Origin: Clostridiales bacterium UBA1248
GTDB taxonomy: Bacteria > Bacillota > Clostridia > Oscillospirales > CAG-272
Assembly: GCA_002308615.1 (NCBI GenBank)
Contig: DBWC01000011.1
Span: forward strand, 383-23,242
Reading direction: 5' to 3'
DNA length: 22,860 nucleotides
Positions 13,749-21,696 of the stretch are shown in pieces (the stretch's first letter is position 1; each line of letters starts with the position of its first letter). A model generated the notes under the pieces. That model saw only the letters and a program-made list of their open reading frames with translations, searched no databases and had not been told where the DNA came from. The translations under genes and the position numbers were made by a program.

Positions 13749-14932
13749 TGGAAAAGGTAAGATTCGGTATCATAGGCTTAGGCAATCAGGGCTCGATGTA
13801 CGCGTGGCATTTCTTCGGAGAGGGTAGAATAGAGAACGGCGTTATGACGGCGTTGTGCGATATAAACCCGGCGAAGATCGACGCTATGAAAGACAGATTG
13901 AAAGACGAGGGCATCACGTATTTTGAAAATTATATCGATATGCTGAACAGCGGTCTCGTCGACGCGGCGCTTATAGAAGTACCGCATTATCTGCATCCGG
14001 AAATGGTAATAGAATGCCTTAAACGCGGCATACACGTTATATGCGAAAAGCCCGCCGGCGTTTATACGAAACAGGTAAAAGAGATGAACGGGGCGGCAAA
14101 GGAAAGCAAAGCACTTTTTGCCATGATGTTCAATCAGCGCACCAACTGCTTATACAGAAAAATGAGAGAAATAATAGCCGACGGCGGCATAGGTGAGCTT
14201 CAGCGCGTAACCTGGATCATAACGGACTGGTACAGAACGCAGAAATACTACGACAGCGGATCGTGGCGCGCAACGTGGGACGGAGAAGGCGGCGGCGTAC
14301 TCATAAATCAGTGCCCGCACCAGCTCGACCTCGTTCAGTGGGTCGTAGGCAAGCTCCCGTCGTCCGTACGCGGCTTCTGCGAATACGGCAAATGGCACGA
14401 TATAGAGGTCGAGGACGAGGTCACCGCGTATCTTAAATACGACAACGGCGCCACCGGCGTGTTCATTACCACGACAGGTGAAACTCCCGGGACCAACCGC
14501 TTTGAAGTCTCAGGCACACGCGGCAAACTGGTCTGCGAGAGCGGTACGCTCAAATGGTACAAAAACAGAGAAGACAGTCAGATTTACTCAAAAAACTGCG
14601 AAGCCGGATTTTCAACTCCCGGCACGGACGTTATCAACGTTGAAACGGACGGCCTGAACAGACAGCACGAGGGGATCATAAACAACTTCGCAAACGCGAT
14701 TTTGGGAATCGAGCCGCTTTTCGTAGACGGTAAAGAGGGAATAAACGGCGTTGAGCTTATGAACGCGATAGAACTGTCCGGCTGGAAAAACGGAGAAGAA
14801 GTTTCCCTGCCCGTAAACGAGGACGAATATCTGTCGTATCTGAACGAACACAGAAAAACCTCGCGTTATAAAGCCGCATCGGATGATACCGTCGCCGACA
14901 CGACCGGCACGTTTGAGAGCAAAAAATTATGA
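13748..14932 (+). CDS. Gfo/Idh/MocA-family NAD(P)-dependent sugar oxidoreductase (first of two)
   Basis: This protein is 394 residues when started at the ATG 13748, preceded by AAGGAG and overlapping the previous stop by one base. An upstream in-frame start exists but would run back into the preceding gene. The Rossmann domain has GIIGLGNQG at 7-15 (Gly10, Gly12, Gly15) and the family EKP triad at 100-102 (CEKPAG). The substrate domain has GGGVLINQCPHQLD at 181-194, with His191 and Asp194 in the catalytic positions. Family members oxidise a sugar or glycoside hydroxyl, often at C3. A polar extension of about 30 residues at the C-terminus is unusual. It is coupled by ATGA to the second copy. 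Confidence 0.92.
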   Translation: MEKVRFGIIGLGNQGSMYAWHFFGEGRIENGVMTALCDINPAKIDAMKDRLKDEGITYFENYIDMLNSGLVDAALIEVPHYLHPEMVIECLKRGIHVICEKPAGVYTKQVKEMNGAAKESKALFAMMFNQRTNCLYRKMREIIADGGIGELQRVTWIITDWYRTQKYYDSGSWRATWDGEGGGVLINQCPHQLDLVQWVVGKLPSSVRGFCEYGKWHDIEVEDEVTAYLKYDNGATGVFITTTGETPGTNRFEVSGTRGKLVCESGTLKWYKNREDSQIYSKNCEAGFSTPGTDVINVETDGLNRQHEGIINNFANAILGIEPLFVDGKEGINGVELMNAIELSGWKNGEEVSLPVNEDEYLSYLNEHRKTSRYKAASDDTVADTTGTFESKKL

Positions 14933-15885
14933 GAGCGGCAGTTATCGGCGTCGGAGTGATAGGCAGCCTTCACGCTGAAATATTATCCGAGAGAAATATG
15001 CTCGCCGCCGTCTGCGATATTGACAAAAACAAGCTGAAAAAGTACAACTGCCCCGTTTATACGGATTACAAAGCGATGATAGACACAGTCAAGCCGGACT
15101 GCGTTCATATCTGCACTCCGCATTATCTTCACGCGGAGATGATAATATACGCACTCGGTCACGGCGTAAACGTTTTGTGCGAAAAGCCGCTCTGTATTTC
15201 GCGCGAGCAGATAAAAGCGGTGCTTGAAGCGGAAAAAAGTTCAAATGCCATACTCGGCGTGTGTTTGCAGAACAGATACAACAAAGAAAATGCTTTTGTA
15301 AAAGAGTATATCAAAGACAAAAAAGTGCTCTGCGCCGCCGCGCACGTCGCGTGGCACAGAACAAAAGAATATTACGCTTCGGGCGACTGGCGCGGCAAAT
15401 ACGCGACGGAGGGCGGGGGAGTGCTTATAAATCAGGCGCTCCACACGCTTGACTTGCTGCAGTATTTCGCCGGAATGCCCGAAACGCTGACTGCAAGCGT
15501 ATCGAACCTCACGCTCAAAGACAGCATAGAGGTGGAGGATACCGCGGTCATACAAAGCGTAAAGGGCGCGGGTATAACTCTGTTTGCTTCAAACGGATGC
15601 GCCGCCGATATGCCGGTAGTCGTAACGGTAAGGACAGATAAAGACGTGATACAGATATATCCCGGCACCGTGCTTATAAACGGCATGCCGCAGGATATTG
15701 AAAAAACGACCGAAAAGCTGCGCGGTAAAGAGTGCTACGGGTCGAGCCACGGGCTTCTGATAGAAGATTTCTATAAACATATCACGGAAAACAAACGCTT
15801 CCCGATAGACGGAGAAGAGGCGTCAAAGGTGGTAAAGCTCGTTTTGGCGGCTTACGAAAGCGGCGGTAACGAAACAAATGTCTGA
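14929..15885 (+). CDS. Gfo/Idh/MocA-family NAD(P)-dependent sugar oxidoreductase (second of two)
   Basis: This 318-residue protein starts at an ATG overlapping the stop of the first oxidoreductase (ATGA). The nucleotide-binding loop is VIGVGVIG at 5-12, the EKP motif at 85-87 (CEKPL), and the catalytic segment GGGVLINQALHTLD at 162-175 has His172 and Asp175. The segment YYASGDWRGKYATEGGG closely parallels YYDSGSWRATWDGEGGG in its neighbour, so the two are related but divergent. Two such enzymes side by side could oxidise different positions, or oxidise and later re-reduce the sugar. Its end overlaps the GH78-like gene by eight bases. The family is certain; the substrate is unknown. Confidence 0.92.
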   Translation: MRAAVIGVGVIGSLHAEILSERNMLAAVCDIDKNKLKKYNCPVYTDYKAMIDTVKPDCVHICTPHYLHAEMIIYALGHGVNVLCEKPLCISREQIKAVLEAEKSSNAILGVCLQNRYNKENAFVKEYIKDKKVLCAAAHVAWHRTKEYYASGDWRGKYATEGGGVLINQALHTLDLLQYFAGMPETLTASVSNLTLKDSIEVEDTAVIQSVKGAGITLFASNGCAADMPVVVTVRTDKDVIQIYPGTVLINGMPQDIEKTTEKLRGKECYGSSHGLLIEDFYKHITENKRFPIDGEEASKVVKLVLAAYESGGNETNV

Positions 15886-17881
15886 TATGACTGCAAAATG
15901 GATAACAACGCCTGAATTTGCCAAACTGACGCCTTTAAACGTTTTTCACCGCGAAAGACAGAAAACGGATATAAAAAGCGAAGCGGAACTTCAAAACAGC
16001 ATTATACTTTTCCGTAAAAAAATAACGCTTGAAGATCCGCCGCAAAAAGCCGAGCTTAAAGTCACCGCGGACGATTTTTACAAGCTTTTTATAAACGGCG
16101 TATTCGTTACGGAGGGACCGGCGCCCGCTTATCATTTCAGATACAGATACGATACGGTCGATATAAAAAAATATCTGAAAATCGGTGAGAACACATTTGC
16201 GTTTTTAACGTATTATTCCGGGCTCATAAACCGCGTCTGCCAGAGCGGCGATCATCGCCACGGTCTTTGCTGTGAGCTTATCTGTGACGGGCTGACCGTC
16301 ATGCGGTCGGATCGGAGCTTTTTGTGTAAAAAACATTCCGGTTTTACAATATCGGGCAAAGCCGGCTACGACACGCAGTTTTTACAAACGTACGACAGCC
16401 GCTCTGACGAAGACGGATTTGAGAGACCGGACTTCGACGACGGCAAATGGGAAAAAGCCTTTTATATTAAAAACGACGATCACAAAATCGTTGAAGGCAT
16501 TTCAAAACATATCGTATTTGAAAAAATAAGACCCGCTTTAATTGAGAAAAGAAATAACGCGAACTTTATTGATTTCGGCGGCTGCTATGTCGGTTATCTC
16601 TGTGTTAAAGCAAAGGGAAAGAGCGGAGAAGAAGTGATAATCCGCTGCGGTCAGGAGTTGAACGCCGACGGAACGGTAAGATACGGCCTCCGCGCAAACT
16701 GCAATTATGAAGAAAAGTGGATTTTATCGGGCAAAGACGATACGCTTTGTCAGATAGATTATAAGTCTTTCCGCTATGTTGAAATAAAATCGGGTGCGGA
16801 ATTATACGATATTTACCTTTTATCCCGCCATTATCCGTTTGAGCTGAAAACCGACGTAAGAGCCGAATGGAAAGACGACGCGGATATAAAAAAGGTTTTC
16901 GAGCTTTGCGTCAGATCGCAGAAATACGGCGTGCAGGAAATGGTCACGGACTGCATGGAGCGCGAAAAAGGCGTGTATTTAGGCGACGGCTGCTACACGT
17001 CGCTGTGCAATTTCATACTTACGAAAGACGATTCGATAATGAGGCAGTTCATAGAAGACGCTTTCGCCTCGTCGTTCATATCGGACACGCTGATGAGCTG
17101 CCTGAACTGTTCGTTTATGCAGGAGATAGCTGAGTATCCGCTCATACTCGTTCAGCTTCTGCTCTGGCATTACAGGCTGAGCTATGACAAAGAGTTTTTG
17201 GCAAAAAACGCAAAAAGGTCTGCAAAGCTGCTTGACGCGTACGCGGAATTTGAAAAAAACGGACTTTTGTATGACACGCACCAATGGTGCGTCACCGAAT
17301 GGCCGGCAAACTACCGCGACGGCTACGCGGTGAATAACGACGGAAACAAACCTCTGCCGGAGCCCCACATCGTAATGAACGCGTATTATATAAACGCTGT
17401 GCGCGCGCAGAACGAAATGCATAAACAGCTGGGGCTGCCTGAATATAAAGACGAAAAACCGCTTATAAAAGCGTTCAATAAAGCGTTTTACAACAGCGAA
17501 AAGCACTTATACAAAGACGGTCTTACATCGGATCATATAAGCTATATCGGCAACGCTTTTCCGTTCGGCTTCGGCTTGTGCGAAGACCCGGTCTTCTATG
17601 AAAAAATGACGGAATGGTACAGATATAAAGGCGTTACCGGCACGTCGCTTTTCGCCACCTTCCCTCTCCTTACCGGATTCATACGCCTTGACAGGCTTGA
17701 CCTGATAAAAGCCGCGGTAAAGGACGAAAAAGCGTGGCTGAATATGATTAAAGAAGGCGCAACCGCGACATACGAATGCTGGGGCGCGGACGGCAAATGG
17801 AACACGTCGCTGTTCCACCTGCAGAACACACACGTTGCGACTTTCATTTCTGATATGGATCTGTCATTCATCCCCGTGTAA
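15878..17881 (+). CDS. GH78-like alpha-L-rhamnosidase family protein, cytoplasmic
   Basis: This 667-residue protein has N-terminal beta domains (about 40-325, including jelly-roll FIDFGGCYVGYLCVKAKGKSG at 230-250) and an alpha/alpha six-hairpin catalytic domain (about 335-660). In TDCMEREKGVYLGDG (357-371) the acidic residues Asp358, Glu363 and Asp370 have the same spacing as those lining the GH78 active site (DCPxRDExxGWxGD). Glu633 in GATATYECWG matches the fourth. The C-terminal beta-sandwich usual in GH78 is absent, since the protein ends about 20 residues after the final catalytic-domain His647. There is no signal peptide. No rhamnose catabolic genes are nearby, so the product used here may be the uronic-acid part of a rhamnosyl-uronide. 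Either ATG 15878 or 15887 could start it; no strong ribosome binding site separates them. Confidence 0.8.
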   Translation: MSDMTAKWITTPEFAKLTPLNVFHRERQKTDIKSEAELQNSIILFRKKITLEDPPQKAELKVTADDFYKLFINGVFVTEGPAPAYHFRYRYDTVDIKKYLKIGENTFAFLTYYSGLINRVCQSGDHRHGLCCELICDGLTVMRSDRSFLCKKHSGFTISGKAGYDTQFLQTYDSRSDEDGFERPDFDDGKWEKAFYIKNDDHKIVEGISKHIVFEKIRPALIEKRNNANFIDFGGCYVGYLCVKAKGKSGEEVIIRCGQELNADGTVRYGLRANCNYEEKWILSGKDDTLCQIDYKSFRYVEIKSGAELYDIYLLSRHYPFELKTDVRAEWKDDADIKKVFELCVRSQKYGVQEMVTDCMEREKGVYLGDGCYTSLCNFILTKDDSIMRQFIEDAFASSFISDTLMSCLNCSFMQEIAEYPLILVQLLLWHYRLSYDKEFLAKNAKRSAKLLDAYAEFEKNGLLYDTHQWCVTEWPANYRDGYAVNNDGNKPLPEPHIVMNAYYINAVRAQNEMHKQLGLPEYKDEKPLIKAFNKAFYNSEKHLYKDGLTSDHISYIGNAFPFGFGLCEDPVFYEKMTEWYRYKGVTGTSLFATFPLLTGFIRLDRLDLIKAAVKDEKAWLNMIKEGATATYECWGADGKWNTSLFHLQNTHVATFISDMDLSFIPV

Positions 17882-17896
17882 AAGGAGGAAATACGT

Positions 17897-19261
17897 TTGA
17901 GATTTTTTGACGATACCGTGCTTTTATACAGCCGCGCGGCTGAAAAACTGTACGATGACGCAAAGGAATACCCGATAATCGACTATCACTGCCACCTCGA
18001 CCCGCGCGCGATAGCGGAAAACGACAGGATAACCGACATAGGCAGACTGTGGCTGCAGGCGGACCACTACAAATGGCGCGCGATGCGGCTCTGCGGCGTT
18101 GACGAATATTATATTACGGGCGAGGCGCCGTACAAAGTCAAGTTTATGAAATACGCCGAAATAATGCCCATGCTCTGCGGCAATCCGCTTTATTATTTCA
18201 CGCATTTTGAATTAAAGCAGATTTTCGGCATAACCGAGCCGCTGTGCTCTGAGTCGGCTGAGAAGATATACGAAAAGGCAAACGGGCGCCTTTTGTCTTT
18301 GACCGTCGCCGATCTGCTTGAAAAGTATAAAGTCAGTCTCGTCGCAACGACCGACGACCCGGCGGACAGCCTTAAATATCACGGCATTTACGGCAAAACC
18401 GCCGTCACGCCGACTTTCCGCCCGGACAGATACTACTGCCCGGATGAAGATACGCTGACAGAGCTCGGCAAAGCGGCGGGATTTGAAATAAAGACTCTGC
18501 CGGATATGTTGAAAGCTTTGACGGAAAGACTTGACTTTTTCATATCAAAGGGCTGTTTTATGTCCGATCACGGCTTTGAGCATTTCCCGACGGAATTTAT
18601 ATCGGAGGACGAGGCAAACGCGCTGTTTTTACAGCGAAAAACGCTTGACGAAAAGCAAAAAAGCGCGCTTTTCGGATATATCCTGCGTTATCTTCTCAAA
18701 GCGTACGCGGAGCGCGGCATGACCGCACAGCTGCATTTTTCGGTACGCCGCAACGTAAATCCGGAAATGTTTGATAAAACCGGCAAAGACAGCGGATTTG
18801 ACGTTACAGGCTCGCCGGAAGACCCCGCGGACGTGGAAAGATTTTTGAGCAGCATACCGGACAATGAACGCCCGCCGATCATACTCTACGCGTTGAACGA
18901 CGTGCCCGTCAGAGCGCTTGCAAGCATCTGCGGCGCGTTTCGCGGCGTGCGTATCGGCGCGGCGTGGTGGTTCAACGACACGGTTTCCGGCATAAGAAGA
19001 AATCTCGATATCATATCGGAGTATTCCGTCCTCGGCACAAGCCCCGGAATGCTTACGGATTCGCGCAGCTTTGCAGGGTATTCGCGTTTTGACTTTTTCA
19101 GACGTATCTTATGCAATTACGTAGGCGACCTCGTAACAAAAGGCGAATACGACGAAGACGCGGCGAAAGAGCTTGTCTATGATATCTGCTTCAAAAACGC
19201 GGAAATGCTCGCAAAAGGAAGCATAACGTACAGAAAACTGACGGAGGAGAAAACAGTATGA
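17897..19261 (+). CDS. uxaC: Glucuronate (uronate) isomerase, TTG start
   Basis: This 454-residue enzyme of the amidohydrolase fold converts D-glucuronate to D-fructuronate and D-galacturonate to D-tagaturonate. YPIIDYHCHLDPRAIAE at 25-41 carries the metal-binding His31 and His33. DHYKWRAMRLCGV follows, and the rest aligns in order with bacterial UxaC over full length, including VATTDDPADSL and the C-terminal AAWWFNDTVSGIRRNL. The start is TTG at 17897: a strong AAAGGAGG (17881-17888) lies eight bases upstream and no in-frame ATG exists near it. The 15-base gap before it is the largest in the operon. It is the first of five genes whose order follows the pathway. Confidence 0.96.
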   Translation: MRFFDDTVLLYSRAAEKLYDDAKEYPIIDYHCHLDPRAIAENDRITDIGRLWLQADHYKWRAMRLCGVDEYYITGEAPYKVKFMKYAEIMPMLCGNPLYYFTHFELKQIFGITEPLCSESAEKIYEKANGRLLSLTVADLLEKYKVSLVATTDDPADSLKYHGIYGKTAVTPTFRPDRYYCPDEDTLTELGKAAGFEIKTLPDMLKALTERLDFFISKGCFMSDHGFEHFPTEFISEDEANALFLQRKTLDEKQKSALFGYILRYLLKAYAERGMTAQLHFSVRRNVNPEMFDKTGKDSGFDVTGSPEDPADVERFLSSIPDNERPPIILYALNDVPVRALASICGAFRGVRIGAAWWFNDTVSGIRRNLDIISEYSVLGTSPGMLTDSRSFAGYSRFDFFRRILCNYVGDLVTKGEYDEDAAKELVYDICFKNAEMLAKGSITYRKLTEEKTV

Positions 19262-20304
19262 AAATGACGTTCCGCTGGTACGGAGAAAAGGACTGTATAC
19301 CGCTTTCGTATATACGCCAGATACCCGGTATGTCAGGCGTCGTCACCGCGGTCTACGACACGCCGGTCGGCGAGGCGTGGGAGCCGGAGAAAATAGAGCG
19401 TCTTTATTCGCTTTGCAAAGAAAACGGGCTTGGATTTGAGGTGATCGAATCCGTTCCGGTGCATGAAGATATAAAATCAGGCGCAAAAAACCGCGATAAA
19501 CTGATAGAAAACTACGCAAAAACGCTTGAAAATTTGGGAAAATACGGCGTAAAATGCGTCTGCTACAACTTCATGCCGGTCTTCGACTGGCTCCGCACCG
19601 ACCTGCATAAACAGGCGCCGGACGGCAGTAATTCTTTGTCGTACAAGCACGAACAGCTTATGAGCCTTGACCCGAATGATCTGCACCTTCCCGGCTGGGA
19701 TGAAAGCTACAAACCGGAGCAGTTAAAAGGTCTGCTTGACGCGTATAAAGGCATAACCCACGAAAAGCTGTTTGAGAATTTAGTGTATTTCTTAAAAGGC
19801 ATAATGCCGACCTGCGTAAAATACGGTATAAATATGGCTATCCACCCGGATGATCCACCGTGGGATATGTTCGGTCTGCCGAGGATAATAACGTGCGAGG
19901 AAAGCTATGACAGGCTTTTTGAAGCGGTGCCGCAGATAAACAACGGCATAACGTTCTGCACCGGCTCGCTCGGCGCCTGCCGTGATAACGATTTAGTCAA
20001 AATGGCGGAAAAATACGCAAAACGCATACATTTCGCGCACCTGCGACAGATAAAATACGACGGAGAGCTTGATTTTACGGAATCCGGACATATGACGAGT
20101 ACAGGCAGCCTCGACATTTACGGCATAGTAAAAGCTCTCGTAAAAGGCGGCTTTGACGGCTACGTCCGCCCGGACCACGGCAGAAATATCTGGGGAGAGG
20201 ACGGCAAACCCGGCTACGGATTATACGACAGAGCGCTCGGCGCGGCGTATCTTAACGGCTTGTTTGAAGCAGTTGAAAACGAATATAAGGAGGCACAAAA
20301 ATGA
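19258..20304 (+). CDS. uxuA: Mannonate dehydratase
   Basis: This 348-residue TIM-barrel enzyme dehydrates D-mannonate to 2-keto-3-deoxy-D-gluconate. It is typical of the shorter Gram-positive form. The expected metal ligands are in place: His196 in MAIHPDDPP, Cys234 in ITFCTGSLG, His261 in HFAHLRQ, Asp306 in VRPDHGR. The N-terminus MKMTFRWYGEKDCIPL and the NFMPVFDWLRTDL segment at 104-115 are diagnostic. The start overlaps uxaC's stop (ATGA) and its own stop overlaps uxuB (ATGA), so the three are translationally coupled. Confidence 0.97.
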   Translation: MKMTFRWYGEKDCIPLSYIRQIPGMSGVVTAVYDTPVGEAWEPEKIERLYSLCKENGLGFEVIESVPVHEDIKSGAKNRDKLIENYAKTLENLGKYGVKCVCYNFMPVFDWLRTDLHKQAPDGSNSLSYKHEQLMSLDPNDLHLPGWDESYKPEQLKGLLDAYKGITHEKLFENLVYFLKGIMPTCVKYGINMAIHPDDPPWDMFGLPRIITCEESYDRLFEAVPQINNGITFCTGSLGACRDNDLVKMAEKYAKRIHFAHLRQIKYDGELDFTESGHMTSTGSLDIYGIVKALVKGGFDGYVRPDHGRNIWGEDGKPGYGLYDRALGAAYLNGLFEAVENEYKEAQK

Positions 20305-21131
20305 AATTACCTTTTGAAATAGATCTGTCCGGCAAGACCGCCGTCATAACCGGCGCGGGCGGCGTTATCTGCAGCGAACTGGCGGAAGCGCTTGCAAACT
20401 GCGGCTGTAACGTCGCGCTGCTCGATATAAACGAGGAGGCGGCGAAAAAAGCCGCGCAAAGAGCGGGGAACGGCGCGATAGCCGTTAAATGTGACTGTTT
20501 AAATAAGGAAAGCCTTGAAAACGCTAAAAAAGAAGTCATAAACAAGTTCGGAACGGTGGATATTCTGATAAACGGCGCCGGCGGCAACCATCCGTCCGCA
20601 ACGACTGACAATGAGTATATGTACCCCGACCTTGAATGTGAAAAGGACTTTTTCAAGCTGTCGGAATCCGGTCTTCGCTTTGTGTTCGACTTAAATATTA
20701 CATCAGCGTTTTTAACGACGCAGGTATTCGCCGCGGATATGGTCAAAAAAGGCGGCAATATAATAAATATTTCAAGCATGAACGCATACAGACCGCTTAC
20801 CAAAATACCCGCTTACAGCGCGGCGAAAGCCGGCATCAGCAACTTTACACAGTGGCTCGCCGTACATTTCGCGCCGTGCGGGATAAGATGCAACGCGATA
20901 GCCCCCGGCTTTTTCGTAACGAATCAGAACAGAGCGCTGTTGTTTAAAGAAAACGGGGAGCCGACGGCGAGAACGGGCAAGATACTTGCCGCAACTCCGA
21001 TGAAACGCTTCGGTGAGGTGTCGGAGCTCGTCGGAACGCTTCTGTGGCTCGTATGCGATCAGGCGAGCGGCTTCGTCACCGGCAGTACGATAGCCGTTGA
21101 CGGCGGTTTCGCCGCTTATTCCGGTGTTTGA
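20301..21131 (+). CDS. uxuB: D-mannonate (fructuronate) oxidoreductase, SDR type
   Basis: This 276-residue short-chain dehydrogenase reduces D-fructuronate to D-mannonate with NAD(P)H. Landmarks are the cofactor loop TGAGGVICSE at 17-26, NGAGGNHPSATT at 91-102, Asn132, Ser158/Ser159, and the catalytic Tyr172 and Lys176 in YSAAKAG. The GNHPxATT segment and TARTGKILAATPMKRFG at 222-238 match the Bacillus YjmF/UxuB group rather than the long-chain UxuB of Escherichia coli. KduD-type 2-keto-3-deoxygluconate dehydrogenase is the alternative, but the neighbours uxaC and uxuA favour UxuB. ATGA overlap with uxuA; AAGGAGG lies upstream inside the end of uxuA. Confidence 0.9.
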   Translation: MKLPFEIDLSGKTAVITGAGGVICSELAEALANCGCNVALLDINEEAAKKAAQRAGNGAIAVKCDCLNKESLENAKKEVINKFGTVDILINGAGGNHPSATTDNEYMYPDLECEKDFFKLSESGLRFVFDLNITSAFLTTQVFAADMVKKGGNIINISSMNAYRPLTKIPAYSAAKAGISNFTQWLAVHFAPCGIRCNAIAPGFFVTNQNRALLFKENGEPTARTGKILAATPMKRFGEVSELVGTLLWLVCDQASGFVTGSTIAVDGGFAAYSGV

Positions 21132-21132
21132 T

Positions 21133-21696
21133 ATGGAGAAAAGAATTCCCGTAACGGTAATAAAAGAACTGCCGGATACGGATCTGATAATGAACGCGCT
21201 GAAACATTCCTGCATTTACACGTCCGAAATAACGCTGCGCACGGACTGCGCGCTTGATGCGATAAGGCTTGCAAAGAAAAATCATCCTGATATGCGTATC
21301 GGGGCGGGAACCGTATTAAACGCTGAAGCGTGCGCAAAAGCGATAGAAGCGGGTGCCGGATTCATCGTCTCGCCGGGTCTTTCGGCAGACGTCGCGGACG
21401 TATGCAAACAGCATAATATACCATATTATCCCGGTTGTGTCACACCGACCGAGATAATGGCGGCGCTCGACCTCGGACTTGACGTGTTGAAATTCTTCCC
21501 GGCGGACGTTTACGGCGGAGTAAAAGCGATAAAAGCGTTTTCTTCCGTTTTTCAAAAAGTGAAATTCATACCCACGGGCGGCGTCAACGCTGAAAACGAA
21601 AGCGAATATCTGGCGCTTCCTAACGTCGCCGCGGTCGGCGGAACGTACCTTGTGTCGGACGCGCTGAAAAAGTATAAGGAGGATCGAAATGGCTGA
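21133..21696 (+). CDS. eda: 2-keto-3-deoxy-6-phosphogluconate aldolase
   Basis: This protein is 187 residues from the ATG at 21133, one base after the uxuB stop. An in-frame TTG at 21097 would overlap uxuB, and no ribosome binding site is evident for either, so coupling with uxuB is likely. It splits KDPG into pyruvate and glyceraldehyde-3-phosphate. Glu32 and Arg36 in SEITLRTDCA, the GAGTVLN turn at 58-64, Schiff-base Lys120 in VLKFFPAD, and phosphate-binding FIPTGGV at 145-151 are all present. It is shorter than the Escherichia coli enzyme (about 213), lacking a few residues at both ends. It overlaps kdgK by eight bases. Confidence 0.95.
   Translation: MEKRIPVTVIKELPDTDLIMNALKHSCIYTSEITLRTDCALDAIRLAKKNHPDMRIGAGTVLNAEACAKAIEAGAGFIVSPGLSADVADVCKQHNIPYYPGCVTPTEIMAALDLGLDVLKFFPADVYGGVKAIKAFSSVFQKVKFIPTGGVNAENESEYLALPNVAAVGGTYLVSDALKKYKEDRNG

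Noticed and set aside
21097..21132. Upstream TTG start for the KDPG aldolase
   Set aside because: It would overlap uxuB by 35 bases with no ribosome binding site; the ATG at 21133 gives a normal family N-terminus.
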